This document shows, piece by piece, positions 51,722 to 63,113 of a DNA stretch of 64,000 nt. The stretch's first letter is position 1; every line of letters begins with the position of its first letter. The stretch is from NCBI RefSeq assembly GCF_042682525.1, contig NZ_JBHUHP010000009.1, positions 434,001 through 498,000 of the forward strand, read 5' to 3'. The DNA comes from Blastococcus_B deserti (GTDB lineage: Bacteria; Actinomycetota; Actinomycetes; Mycobacteriales; Geodermatophilaceae). Both the position numbers and the translations under genes were made by a program. The notes beneath the pieces were generated by a model. It had not been told where the DNA came from. It saw nothing but the letters and a program-made list of their open reading frames with translations, and did no database searches.

Positions 51722-53254
51722 ATGCCGCGGGCCCGGGTGGCGGAGGTCTTCGCCGCACTCTCCCTGACCACCGACCTGGCCACCGGCGTGCCCTTCGAGA
51801 AGGGGTTGCGCACCTGCGCGCTCGCGACGGCATTCGCCGCGGAACTCGAGCTCGACGACGACGGTCGCGCGGCGGTGTTCCACGTCGCGCTGCTCCGGTC
51901 GATCGGGTGCACGGCCAACGCGTCGGAGAACGCCGCGCTCTTCGAGGACGACACGGCGTTCGAGGCCGCGTTCAGCCGGCTCGACCCGGGTGACCCCGAC
52001 GTCCTCGCCGATCAGCTCGGGGGGTTCGGACGCTGGGTGCCGCAGCGGCAGGCAGAGCTCGCCCGGACGTTCCTGGCGGTCGCACCCGTCGAGGGGCAGC
52101 GGGCGAGCCGGGCCGGCTGCGAGGTCAGCCGGGCGCTCGGCCGGAGACTCGGCCTGTCGCCGGCTGCGGTGGACGCCCTCGACGACGTCTACGAGCGCTG
52201 GGACGGACGGGGCCTGCCCGGCGCCCGACACGGTGAGCAGGTGTCGCTGCTCGCCCGCATCGTCCACGTGGCTGAGCAGGCCGTGCTCGCCGCCGCGGAG
52301 GGAGGAGCTGCCGCGGCAGTGCGCGAGGTGGCCCGGCGTGCGGGTGGGCATCTGGACCCCGATCTCGCCGCGGCGTTCCTGCGGTCGGCCGACACGTTGC
52401 TCCCCGTCATCGACGTGCCGGACCTGCTCGCCGCGGTGCTCGCCGCGGAGCCGGCACCCGCCGCAGCGGCGGGTGCGGCGCGGGTCGACGACCTCTGTGC
52501 CGCCCTGGCCGCGGTCGTCGACCTGAAGGGCCGGTACCTGCTCGGCCACTCCACGCACGTGGCGGCGGTCGCGGCGGCGGCTGCGGTGGCTGCCGGCCTG
52601 CCGGACGCGCGCCGGGAGGCGGTCCGCTCGGCCGCCCTGCTGCACGACCTCGGTCGCGTCGCGGTGTCGAGCGCGGTCTGGGACCGGCCGGGACCACTGG
52701 GGGCCGCCGATCGGGAGCGGGTGCGGCTGCACACCTACTGGACCGACCGGGTGCTGCGGCGCTGCACGGGTCTGGCGGCGCTGGCGGAGTCGGCGGCGGG
52801 ACACCACGAGCGCTGCGACGGCAGCGGCTACCACCGCGGGACGAGCGGAGCGGAGCTGTCCTTCGACGCCCGGCTGCTGGCGGCCGCCGACGTGTTCGCG
52901 GCGCTGACCGAGGAGCGGCCGCACCGGTCCGCGCTGGGCGCGGACGTGGCTCGGGCGACCCTCGTCGAGGAGGCCGCGGCCGGGCGACTGGACCCCGACG
53001 CCTGCGCCGCGGTGCTCGCGGGCGCCGGCCTGCCCCGCCCGCGCCGCGCCTGGCCGTGCGACCTGACCGATCGTGAGGTCGAGGTGCTCCGGCTGGCGGC
53101 CCGGGGCATGTCCAACCGGGCGATCGCCGACCGGCTCGGGGTGTCGGACCGGACCGTCGGTCACCACCTGGCGCACGTCTTCGACAAGACCGGCCGCCGG
53201 ACCCGCGCCGGCGCCGCGGTCTTCGCTATGGAGCACGGACTGCTGCCCGGTTAG
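51722..53254 (+). CDS. Tandem HD-GYP regulator with LuxR-type helix-turn-helix
   Basis: A 510-residue protein. The first half is a degenerate HD-type domain: the GYP-loop is WDGRGLPGARHGEQVSL with no HD pair. The second half (about 250-440) has His308-Asp309 in LLHDLGRVAV and HHERCDGSGYHRG, where the usual Pro of GYP is His. Residues 445-510 form a LuxR-type helix-turn-helix with EVEVLRLAARGMSNRAIADRLGVS. HD-GYP enzymes degrade cyclic di-GMP, so this could be a nucleotide-sensing transcription factor. Enzyme activity is uncertain. Confidence 0.85.
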   Translation: MPRARVAEVFAALSLTTDLATGVPFEKGLRTCALATAFAAELELDDDGRAAVFHVALLRSIGCTANASENAALFEDDTAFEAAFSRLDPGDPDVLADQLGGFGRWVPQRQAELARTFLAVAPVEGQRASRAGCEVSRALGRRLGLSPAAVDALDDVYERWDGRGLPGARHGEQVSLLARIVHVAEQAVLAAAEGGAAAAVREVARRAGGHLDPDLAAAFLRSADTLLPVIDVPDLLAAVLAAEPAPAAAAGAARVDDLCAALAAVVDLKGRYLLGHSTHVAAVAAAAAVAAGLPDARREAVRSAALLHDLGRVAVSSAVWDRPGPLGAADRERVRLHTYWTDRVLRRCTGLAALAESAAGHHERCDGSGYHRGTSGAELSFDARLLAAADVFAALTEERPHRSALGADVARATLVEEAAAGRLDPDACAAVLAGAGLPRPRRAWPCDLTDREVEVLRLAARGMSNRAIADRLGVSDRTVGHHLAHVFDKTGRRTRAGAAVFAMEHGLLPG

Positions 53255-53331
53255 GTCGAACGACCGATGTCGCGCGGACCGGTGCGGCCGACGATCCGTC
53301 CGTCCCACAGCGCCGTCCTCGGAGGATCGAG

Positions 53332-53802
53332 ATGACCAGCAGTCCTGCCACCACCAGCCCCGTCGCCGCCGGCAACGCCGAGACCGTCGCCGACATCTAC
53401 GCCGCCTTCGGCCGAGGAGACATCCCGGCGATCCTCGGCCGGCTCGCCGACGACGTCGCCTGGGAGGACTGGGTGGACAACTTCGCGCAGCGCGCCGAGG
53501 TCCCGTACCTCGTCCCGCGGAAGGGCCCGTCCGACGTCGAGGGTTTCTTCGCCGTGCTCGGCTCGGCCACGGTGCTCCACTTCGCCGTCCTGGACCTCAT
53601 CGGCAGCGGCCGCCAGGTCGTCGCGGAGGTCCGCGCGTCGTTCGCCCTGCCGGGCGGCGGTCGGTTCGACGACGAGGAGCTCCACCTGTGGACCTTCGAC
53701 GAGGCCGGCCGGGTGAGCCGGTTCCGCCACTACTGCGACACGGCCAAGCACATCGCCGCGGCGGCCGGCGAGGACACCACCGTGCGACGGCCCTCGAACT
53801 AG
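53332..53802 (+). CDS. NTF2/SnoaL-like protein
   Basis: The 156-residue protein has the cone-like NTF2 fold pattern: ETVADIYAAFGRGDIPAILGRLADDVAWEDW at the start and LHLWTFDEAGRVSRFRHYCDT near the end. Members bind small hydrophobic ligands or act as isomerases or hydrolases. Its substrate is unknown. Its 3' end overlaps that of rmuC by 4 nt on the opposite strand. Confidence 0.85.
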   Translation: MTSSPATTSPVAAGNAETVADIYAAFGRGDIPAILGRLADDVAWEDWVDNFAQRAEVPYLVPRKGPSDVEGFFAVLGSATVLHFAVLDLIGSGRQVVAEVRASFALPGGGRFDDEELHLWTFDEAGRVSRFRHYCDTAKHIAAAAGEDTTVRRPSN

Positions 53803-54869
53803 CCGTTCGTCCCGTCGCGGGTCTCCTCCTCGTCGTAGTCCGGCTCGGCCGGGTGCAGCGTGCGCACCGTGGCCTCCAGCGGCTCCGGCGCGGGCACCGG
53901 GTTCTCGGCGACCCCGAGGTCGTCGAAGCGCCGGGCCGCGGTGAGCACGGATCGCTCGTAGGAGCCGACCGTCTCGTTGAAGCGGGTCATCGTCGTGCCC
54001 AGCGCGGAGCCGAGGCGGGTGAGGTGCCCCGACAGCGTGCTCAGCCGAGCGTGCAAGCGGCGTCCGACCTCCAGGACCTGGTCGGCGTCGCGGGCCAGCC
54101 GTTCCTGCCGCCACGAGTAGGCGACGGTGCGCAGCAGGGCCAGCAGCGTGCTCGGCGTGGCCAGGACGACGTCGCGGGAGAAGCCGTACTCCAGCAGACC
54201 CGGTTCCGCCTCGAGTGCCGTCGTGAGGAAGCCGTCCGACGGGACGAACAGGACCGTGAACGGCGCGGCCGGCCGGAACGCGGTGGGGTAGCGGCGCGCG
54301 GCCAGTGCGTCGACGTGCGTGCGCAGCTGCCGGGCGTGCATCGCCACCCGCTGGATGCGGACCGGCTCCTCGGTCGCCTGCACCGCCTCGATGTAGCCGG
54401 TGAACGGCACCTTCGCGTCGACGATCACCTGACGGCCGTCGGCGAGCGTGACCACCAGGTCGGGCCGGACGCCGGCGCCGGCGTCGTTGGTGCCGGCCGG
54501 CTGCTCGACGAAGTCGCAGTGCTCGACCAGGCCGGCGACCTCCACGACCCGGCGCAGCTGGACCTCGCCCCAGCGGCCGCGGACGTGCGGCGTGCGCAGT
54601 GCCGTGACCAGTGCGGCGGTCTCGTGCTTGAGCTGGGCGGAGGCCTGCCCGACGGTGCCCATCTGCTCGCGCAGCTCCCCGTGCGCGGTGGCGCGGGCGC
54701 GCTCCATGCCGGCGAGCAGCCGGTGCAGGTGATCCAGCGACTCGTGCACGGGCTCGAGCCCGGCGTCGTCGGGGCGCCGGCGGGTCAGCAGCGAGACCAC
54801 GCCGAGCGTGGCTGCGGTGGCGAGGAGCGCGCCGAGGAGGAGACCGGTGAGCAGGGAAGCGGCGTCCAT
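53799..54869 (-). CDS. rmuC: RmuC-like DNA recombination protein
   Basis: A 356-residue protein with an N-terminal transmembrane segment (about residues 7-28), a coiled coil (about 40-90) and the RmuC nuclease-like domain with RGRWGEVQLRRVVEVAGL, PDLVVTLADGRQVIVDAKVPF and VLFVPSDGFLTTALEA. The DAK motif resembles PD-(D/E)xK nucleases. RmuC limits inversions and rearrangements in E. coli. Confidence 0.94.
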   Translation of the reverse strand: MDAASLLTGLLLGALLATAATLGVVSLLTRRRPDDAGLEPVHESLDHLHRLLAGMERARATAHGELREQMGTVGQASAQLKHETAALVTALRTPHVRGRWGEVQLRRVVEVAGLVEHCDFVEQPAGTNDAGAGVRPDLVVTLADGRQVIVDAKVPFTGYIEAVQATEEPVRIQRVAMHARQLRTHVDALAARRYPTAFRPAAPFTVLFVPSDGFLTTALEAEPGLLEYGFSRDVVLATPSTLLALLRTVAYSWRQERLARDADQVLEVGRRLHARLSTLSGHLTRLGSALGTTMTRFNETVGSYERSVLTAARRFDDLGVAENPVPAPEPLEATVRTLHPAEPDYDEEETRDGTNG

Positions 54870-54968
54870 GGGAGCCGACCCTGCCGGACGGGTCCGACAG
54901 TTCCGCGGAGGCGTGACCTCCTGCAGGTCCCGCCGCCAGCCTGCCGGGCGCGGCGGCAGGGGCCGCGC

Positions 54969-55508
54969 TCAGGCCGCGACGGGTGCGTGCGCTGCCTCGT
55001 GGTCGAGCAGCCAGCGCTTGACCGGCGTGCCCCAGCGGAAGCCGCCCAGGCCCCCGTCGGAGCCGAGCACCCGGTGGCAGGGGACGAACAACGCCGCGGC
55101 GTTGCGGGCGCACGCGTTGGCCGCGGCCCGCACGGCGGCCGGCCGCCCGCACCGCGCGGCGAAGGCGGCGTAGGTGTCGGGATGTCCGGCGGGCACGGTG
55201 CGCAGGACCTGCCACGCCTCGGTGAGGAACGGGCCCGAGCGCTGCTGCACGGGGACGTCGTCGATCGCGGCGACGTCGCCAGCGACGAACTTCTCGACGA
55301 CGTCGAGGAGGGGGAGATCCTCGACCCGTTCGACGGCGGTCGGGCGCAGGGTGGGGTGCACGAGGGGCAGCAGTTCCCCGACGTCGGCGGTCCAGCCGCT
55401 GGCGAGGACGACGTCCTGGCCGTCGGAGCCGGTCGCGACGACGACGGTGAACGGTCCCGGGGGCGTGCCGAGGGTGGCGTGGCGGGCGGGTGCGGTGGAG
55501 GCGGTCAT
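54969..55508 (-). CDS. ogt: Methylated-DNA-protein cysteine methyltransferase (Ogt)
   Basis: A 179-residue O6-alkylguanine repair protein with the acceptor motif FVPCHRVLGSDGGLGGFRWG. The ATG 55508 overlaps the stop of the Ada-AlkA gene (ATGA), so the two repair genes are a coupled operon. Confidence 0.96.
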   Translation of the reverse strand: MTASTAPARHATLGTPPGPFTVVVATGSDGQDVVLASGWTADVGELLPLVHPTLRPTAVERVEDLPLLDVVEKFVAGDVAAIDDVPVQQRSGPFLTEAWQVLRTVPAGHPDTYAAFAARCGRPAAVRAAANACARNAAALFVPCHRVLGSDGGLGGFRWGTPVKRWLLDHEAAHAPVAA

Positions 55509-57028
55509 CAGGCGCTCCTCGAGAGGGAGGGAGTGGTCGGGTGGGGCAGGGAGGCGGGCGCTCGCGTGAACAGGGACGGCACGGCCAGCGCCCACAGGTG
55601 CAGGACGGCGTAGGAGCGCCACGGCCGCCAGCGCGTCGCGGCCTCTGGGTCGGAGCTGCCGAGTGCCGCCAAGGACCGACGCAGGGCGAGGTCTCCGGGC
55701 AGCCAGACGTCCGGGTCGGCCAGCCCGCGCAGCCCCACGAGTGCCGCCGTCCACGGACCGATGCCGGGGACGGCGAGCAGCGCCCGCCCCGCCTCCGCAC
55801 GGTCGGCGCCCGGGTCGAGGGCGATGACACCGGAGGCGAGCGAGGCCGCGAGCGCCGAGACGGTCCGGCGGCGGGCGCCGGTGAGACCGACGGCGGTGAG
55901 GTCGGCGTCGGCCAGGGCGGCGGCGCGTGGAAAGGCGTGGGTGAGGGTGCCGACCGGTTCGGGCAGCGGGGTGCCGGCCGTCAGCAGCCGGGCGGTGAGC
56001 GTGCGGGCGCCGGCGAGCGAGACCTGCTGGCCGAGGACGGCCCGGATCGCGAGCTCGTCGGCGTCGGGTGAGGCGGGCACCCGCCGGCCGGGAGCGGACG
56101 CCACCAGGGGGGCCAGTGCGGGGTCGGCACCGAGGACGTCGTCGACCGCCGCCGGGTCGGCATCCAGGTCGAGCATCCGGCGGCAGCGGGTCACGGCGGC
56201 CCCGAGGTCGCGCAGCTCGGGCAGCCGCAGCCGCGCGGTGACGGCGGCTCCTCCATCCGGTGCGGGGGAGAGCTGCACGACGGCGGGGCCGTGCGGCAGG
56301 TCGAGTACCCGGGAGAACGTCGTCCCGTCCCACTCCTCCAAACCCGGGACGGCGTGCGCGCCGAGGAAGAGGAGGACCTCCGCGGCCTCGTAGGGCGCCC
56401 GTGCCGCCAGGTGGAGGGTCAGCCAGCCGGGTGCGCCCCCGGTGGTGCCGGGAGCGGTGCGGCGCAGCGCGGTCGGCGTCGTCGCGAAGACCTCGCGCAC
56501 GGTGTCGTTGAACTGCCGGATGCTGGCGAACCCGGCCGCGAAGGCCACGTCGGCCATGGGCAGGTCGGTGGTCTCGATGAGCAGCCGGGCCGTCTGGGCG
56601 CGCTGCGCGCGGGCCAGGGCGAGCGGGCCGACGCCCAGCTCGCCGACGAGCAGTCGGTGCAGCTGCCGCTCGGAGTAGCCGAGCCGGGCGGCGAGCCCGG
56701 GGACCCCGGAGCGCTCCACCTCGCCGTCGGCGATCAGGCGCATGGCCCGCGCGACGACGTCGGCCCGCACGTCCCACTCCGGGGACCCCGGCACGGCGTC
56801 GGGGCGGCACCGCCGGCACGCGCGGAAGCCCGCGCCCTGTGCCGCGGCCGCCGTCGTGAAGAAGCTGACGTTGCGGGGCAGGGGCGTGCGGGCGGGGCAC
56901 GAGGGGCGGCAGTAGATGCCGGTCGTGTGCACGGCGGTGAAGAACCAGCCGTCGAAGCGGGCGTCGCGGCCGGCCACCGCGCGGTAGCAGCGCTCGGCGT
57001 CCAGAGGCGGGGTCACGGCGTCGAGCAT
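55508..57028 (-). CDS. alkA: Ada-AlkA fusion: alkylation-response regulator and 3-methyladenine DNA glycosylase
   Basis: A 506-residue protein from ATG 57028; 57067 would add 13 residues. It combines an N-terminal Ada zinc domain (ERCYRAVAGRDARFDGWFFTAV, GIYCRPSCPARTP, CRRCRPD), an AraC-type helix-turn-helix (SERQLHRLLVGELGVGPLALARAQRAQTARLL, given by its ends) and an AlkA/HhH-GPD glycosylase (GQQVSLAGARTLTARLL, VPGIGPWTAALVGLRGLADPD). It senses methylphosphotriesters and removes alkylated bases. It probably activates itself and the downstream ogt. Confidence 0.95.
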   Translation of the reverse strand: MLDAVTPPLDAERCYRAVAGRDARFDGWFFTAVHTTGIYCRPSCPARTPLPRNVSFFTTAAAAQGAGFRACRRCRPDAVPGSPEWDVRADVVARAMRLIADGEVERSGVPGLAARLGYSERQLHRLLVGELGVGPLALARAQRAQTARLLIETTDLPMADVAFAAGFASIRQFNDTVREVFATTPTALRRTAPGTTGGAPGWLTLHLAARAPYEAAEVLLFLGAHAVPGLEEWDGTTFSRVLDLPHGPAVVQLSPAPDGGAAVTARLRLPELRDLGAAVTRCRRMLDLDADPAAVDDVLGADPALAPLVASAPGRRVPASPDADELAIRAVLGQQVSLAGARTLTARLLTAGTPLPEPVGTLTHAFPRAAALADADLTAVGLTGARRRTVSALAASLASGVIALDPGADRAEAGRALLAVPGIGPWTAALVGLRGLADPDVWLPGDLALRRSLAALGSSDPEAATRWRPWRSYAVLHLWALAVPSLFTRAPASLPHPTTPSLSRSA

Positions 57029-57097
57029 GCCAGCGGTGGACGCCGATGACTGGCGGTTTCCGGACATCGCCGTCCCGACGTCAGGGCTCCTCGGGTC

Positions 57098-57871
57098 TCA
57101 CCGCGAGGCGTCGAGGATGAGCACGCCGATGCCGTCGAGCAGTCGGTCGAGGCCGAACTCGAACGACCGGTGCGGGTCGTAGGCACCCAGCTCCTCGCCG
57201 GCGATCGGTCCCACGCGCGCGGCGGTGGGGAAGCGCTCCGCGTCGAAGACCTGGGCGAGGTAGGGCTCGGTGGCCGCCCACCACTGGTCCTCGCTGAGGC
57301 CGGTCAGGCGTTCCGCGTCGGCCTTCTCCTGCACCCCGCTCACGGTGCCGCGGACGAAACCGTTCACCAGGGTGACGAGCAGGTCCATCTGCAGTTCGGA
57401 CAGACCCAGGTGGTCGACGGCCCGCAACTCGAGCTCGTACTTGCGCATCAGCCCCGGACCGAGCGGGGGGCGTCCGGTGGCGAGATGCGCGGCCCACGGG
57501 TGGCGGAGGAAGAAGTCCCAGTTGGCCTGGGCGACCGTCTTCAGCCGGGTGCGCCAGGTGCCGCTCGTGACCACCTCCTCGTCGGGATAGAGCTCGGCGA
57601 GGACGGCGTCGAGCATGAGGTCGACGAGCTCACCCTTGCCCGGCACGTGGCTGTAGAGCGTCATCGCGGCGGTACCGAGATCGGCGGCGACGCGGCGCAT
57701 CGAGACGGCCGCGAGCCCCTCGGCGTCGGCCAGCTGCACCGCGGCCGACACGATGCGGTCGACGTCGAGGGCGGACTTCGGACCCGGTCGCACGGCATCG
57801 CTCGCCGGGGTGCGCCAGAGCAGCGCCATGCTCCGGGCGGGGTCGCCGGTGCCCGTGAACGCGGTGGCCAT
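57098..57871 (-). CDS. TetR family repressor of the divergent drug-resistance operon
   Basis: The 257-residue protein has an N-terminal TetR DNA-binding domain (IVSAAVQLADAEGLAAVSMRRVAADLGTAAMTLYSHVPGKGELVDLML, given by its ends) and a TetR_C-like ligand domain (WRTRLKTVAQANWDFFLRHPW, LMRKYELELRAVDHLGL). It is divergent from a DrrAB-type ABC exporter, and two palindromes lie between. A likely regulator of that operon and itself. ATG 57871 gives MATAFTGTG. Confidence 0.95.
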   Translation of the reverse strand: MATAFTGTGDPARSMALLWRTPASDAVRPGPKSALDVDRIVSAAVQLADAEGLAAVSMRRVAADLGTAAMTLYSHVPGKGELVDLMLDAVLAELYPDEEVVTSGTWRTRLKTVAQANWDFFLRHPWAAHLATGRPPLGPGLMRKYELELRAVDHLGLSELQMDLLVTLVNGFVRGTVSGVQEKADAERLTGLSEDQWWAATEPYLAQVFDAERFPTAARVGPIAGEELGAYDPHRSFEFGLDRLLDGIGVLILDASR

Positions 57872-57918
57872 GTCCTCACTCTCTCGCGCATCGCCCCTCA
57901 GTCGCTGGCACACGGTCT

Positions 57919-57965
57919 CCGTACGGCGTACGGTGTCCTCTCGACCAATGACGTACAGCGTACGG
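57919..57965. promoter_or_regulatory. Two candidate TetR operators
   Basis: CCGTACGGCGTACGG (57919-57933) is a perfect 15-bp palindrome around one base. A related copy, ACGTACAGCGTACGG (57951-57965), has two mismatches. Centres are 32 bp apart, about three helical turns. The second copy reaches the ribosome site of the ABC gene at 57975, so binding would block both directions. Confidence 0.7.
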
Positions 57966-57974
57966 GGGTAGTCG

Positions 57975-58940
57975 GTGGCGAGTGCGCTCTCGGTGGCGGG
58001 ACTCATCAAGAGGTATGGGGAGCGGGTGGTGCTCGACCGTGTGGACCTGCAGGTGAGCGGGGGGTCGGTGTGCGCCCTGCTCGGGCCGAACGGGGCCGGG
58101 AAGACCACGGCGGTGCGGGTCATGACGACGCTGACCCGGCCGGACGGCGGCCGGGTGGAGGTGGCGGGCTTCGACGTCACCCGGCAGCCACGGTCGGTCC
58201 GGCGCCGGATCGGACTGATCGGGCAACACCCGGCGGTCGACGACGTCCTCGGGGCGCGGGAGAACCTCGTCCTGTTCGCGAGGCTGCACCACCTCGATCG
58301 CCGGTCGGCCGGCGTGCGGGCCGACGAGCTGCTCGAGCAGGTGGGGCTCACCGGAACGGGGACGCAGCCGGTGCGGACCTTCTCGGGCGGGATGCGGCGG
58401 CGGCTCGACATCGCCGCCGGGCTCGTGCTGGCGCCGGCGGTGCTGTTCCTCGACGAGCCGACGACCGGCCTCGACCCGGCCGGCCGACGCGACGTCTGGG
58501 ACGCCGTCCGTGCGCTCGTCGCCGGGGGCACGACGGTGCTCCTGACCACCCAGTATTTGGAGGAGGCCGAGCAGCTGGCGGACGACGTGTACGTCCTCGA
58601 CGACGGCCGGGTGGCCGCTCGGGGGACACCGCGGGAGCTGACCGCCGCGATCGGCGGTGACCGGCTGGAGCTGGTCGTCGCAGACCCCCGTCGGGCACAG
58701 GAAGCGGCCGACGTGGCGCAGCGGGCGGCGGTGGTCCGAGCCGTGGCCGATCCGGTGGGGACCGGGGAGCGGGTGGTGGTCCCGGTGGTCAGGCGACGGG
58801 GCGTCCTCGGGGCGGTGGTGCGCGCACTGGATGAGGCCGGCATCGCGGTGGACGACGTGGTCCTCCGACCGACCACGCTCGACGAGGCCTACCTGCGGAT
58901 CACCGGTCGGGACGACGAGCGCACGGAGGTGCCGGCATGA
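57975..58940 (+). CDS. DrrA-like ABC transporter ATP-binding protein
   Basis: A 321-residue ATPase. Walker A is LLGPNGAGKTTAVR (Lys43), the signature FSGGMRRRLDIAAG, Walker B VLFLDEPTTGLDP. A C-terminal DrrA-type extension (after about residue 225) is present. It pairs with the permease that follows (4-nt overlap) to export a drug, in analogy with DrrAB for anthracyclines. The real substrate is unknown. Confidence 0.95.
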   Translation: MASALSVAGLIKRYGERVVLDRVDLQVSGGSVCALLGPNGAGKTTAVRVMTTLTRPDGGRVEVAGFDVTRQPRSVRRRIGLIGQHPAVDDVLGARENLVLFARLHHLDRRSAGVRADELLEQVGLTGTGTQPVRTFSGGMRRRLDIAAGLVLAPAVLFLDEPTTGLDPAGRRDVWDAVRALVAGGTTVLLTTQYLEEAEQLADDVYVLDDGRVAARGTPRELTAAIGGDRLELVVADPRRAQEAADVAQRAAVVRAVADPVGTGERVVVPVVRRRGVLGAVVRALDEAGIAVDDVVLRPTTLDEAYLRITGRDDERTEVPA

Positions 58941-59760
58941 CTGCGCTCGACCTCTCCTGGACGGAGCCGGGCCTGCTCGGTCGAGCACGCTGGGCCGTCG
59001 TGGACGCCGTCACCATGGCCGGACGGGATGTCGCGCACTGGCGCCGCCAGCCCGCGCCGGTGCTCGTCGGGGCGCTCTTCCCGGTGCTCCTGATGCTGAT
59101 GTTCGTCTACCTGTTGGGAGGCGGCATGGTCGTCCCCGGCGGTGGCGACTACCGCGACTTCCTGGTCCCCGGGATGCTCGCCCTGGCGATGGTCTTCGGG
59201 GTCGAGGCCACCATGACCGCCGTCGTCACGGACACCGCACGGGGGATCACCGACCGGTTCCGGTCGCTGCCCATGGCGCCGTCGGCGGTGGTGGCCGGCC
59301 GCTGCCTCGCCGACATGCTCTCCTCGGTCGTCGGGCTGGCCGTGCTGGTCGCCGCCGGTCTGGCGATCGGCTGGCGTCCCGCTGGTCTCGGCCCGGCGGT
59401 GGCCGCCGTCGGGCTGCTGTTGCTGCTCCGGCTCGCGTTCCTCTGGATCGGGATCTACCTCGGACTGCTCACCGGGGACCCCTCGACGGTGACGGCCGTA
59501 CAGATCCTCGTCTGGCCCTTCGCCTTCCTGTCCAACGCGTTCGTCGCCGCGTCCTCGATGCCGGGGTGGCTGTCGACGATCGCCGAGTGGAACCCGGCCG
59601 CGGGGACGGTGACCGCCGTCCGCGAGCTGTTCGGTTCGCCCGTCGGGGCCGGGGGCGGGTGGGCGACCGAGCACGCGATGCTGCTCGCCGTTTCCTGGCC
59701 GGCCGTGCTCACGGCCGTCTTCGCCGCGCTCAGCGTGCGCAGGTTCCAGGCGCTCTCGCG

Positions 59761-59764
<4 letters not shown>
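58937..59764 (+). CDS. DrrB-like ABC-2 transporter permease
   Basis: A 275-residue membrane protein with six hydrophobic segments and the ABC-2 pattern FLVPGMLALAMVFGVEATMTAVVTDTARGITDRFRSLPMAPSAVVAGR (given by its ends). It overlaps both neighbours by 4 nt, so it is part of the same operon. Confidence 0.95.
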
Positions 59765-62103
<2,339 letters not shown>

Positions 62104-62124
62104 CCCGTCCGACCGCCCGGTGGA

Positions 62125-62158
62125 GGTCCGCCGTCCACCGACCGGTGGACGGCGGACC
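62125..62158. terminator. 15-bp hairpin after the UvrA-like gene
   Basis: A perfect 15-bp stem (62125-62139 with 62144-62158), loop GACC, lies 22 nt after the stop and 50 nt before the next ATG. It should end the resistance operon. Confidence 0.8.
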
Positions 62159-62207
62159 AGCGGTTCGGCGGTCCCGCCGGCAGGGGTCGCGCGGTGACGC
62201 TCTTGTC

Positions 62208-63113
62208 ATGACGACGATCCAGCCGGCGCCGGAGCTCGATCTCCCCGCGCCCTCGGACGGAGCGGCCGTGCAAGTGCTCGGTCTGGTCAAGCGGTACGGC
62301 GGACGCGCCGTGGTGGACGGTCTCGACCTCGACGTGGGCCGCGGCGAGATCTTCGCCCTGCTCGGACCCAACGGTGCGGGCAAGACGACGACGGTGGAGA
62401 TCCTCGAGGGCGTCCGGCGGCGGGACGCCGGAGAGGTGCGAGTACTCGGGCAGGATCCCGCGTCCGCCGGGCGGGCCTGGCGCGACCGGGTGGGCGTGGT
62501 GGGGCAGACCACCGGTGACGGCAACGCCCTCACCGTCCGGGAGACCGTCGACCACTTCGCGCGCTACCACGCCACTCCGCAGGACGGCGACCAGCTGCTC
62601 CGCGCCGTCGGCCTCGACAGCACGGCGGGCACCCGGGTGGACAAGCTCTCCGGCGGTCAGCGTCGCCGGCTGGAGGTCGCGCTCGGCGTCCAGGGCCGGC
62701 CGGAGCTGCTGTTCCTCGACGAGCCGACGACCGGGCTCGACCCGGCCGCCCGACGCCAGTTCTGGTCGCTGATCGAGGGTCTGCGCGACGGCGGGACGAC
62801 GATCGTCCTGACCACCCACTACCTCGACGAAGCCGCGCACCTCGCCGACCGCGTGGGCGTGATCTCCGGCGGGCGGCTGGTCGAGGTGGCGCCCCCCGCG
62901 CAGCTCGGCGGCGCACTGCGCGACGAGGTGACCGTCCGCTGGACGGAGGACGGCGCCGTCCGCGAGCTGGTCACCACCACGCCGGCCGCGCTGCTGCGGG
63001 ACCTGCTCGCCGTCGACCCGCTCGGCGAGCTCCCCGATCTGTCCGTCACCCGCCCCGGCCTGGAAGACGTCTACCTCCGCCTGGTCGCCACCCCCGAAGG
63101 GGAGATTCGATGA
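62208..63113 (+). CDS. ABC transporter ATP-binding protein, second exporter
   Basis: A 301-residue ATPase with Walker A LLGPNGAGKTTTVE (Lys59), signature LSGGQRRRLEVALG, Walker B LLFLDEPTTGLDP. It has a C-terminal domain like ABC-2 exporters of antibiotics or multidrugs. ATG 62208 was selected because the frame opened upstream belongs to the UvrA-like gene. The stop overlaps the next start by 4 nt. Confidence 0.95.
   Translation: MTTIQPAPELDLPAPSDGAAVQVLGLVKRYGGRAVVDGLDLDVGRGEIFALLGPNGAGKTTTVEILEGVRRRDAGEVRVLGQDPASAGRAWRDRVGVVGQTTGDGNALTVRETVDHFARYHATPQDGDQLLRAVGLDSTAGTRVDKLSGGQRRRLEVALGVQGRPELLFLDEPTTGLDPAARRQFWSLIEGLRDGGTTIVLTTHYLDEAAHLADRVGVISGGRLVEVAPPAQLGGALRDEVTVRWTEDGAVRELVTTTPAALLRDLLAVDPLGELPDLSVTRPGLEDVYLRLVATPEGEIR

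Noticed and set aside
53073..55830. Overlapping long frames (846 and 859 codons) on both strands
   Set aside because: They read across NTF2-like, rmuC and ogt in the wrong frames; composition is Arg/Gly/Ala-rich as for shadows.
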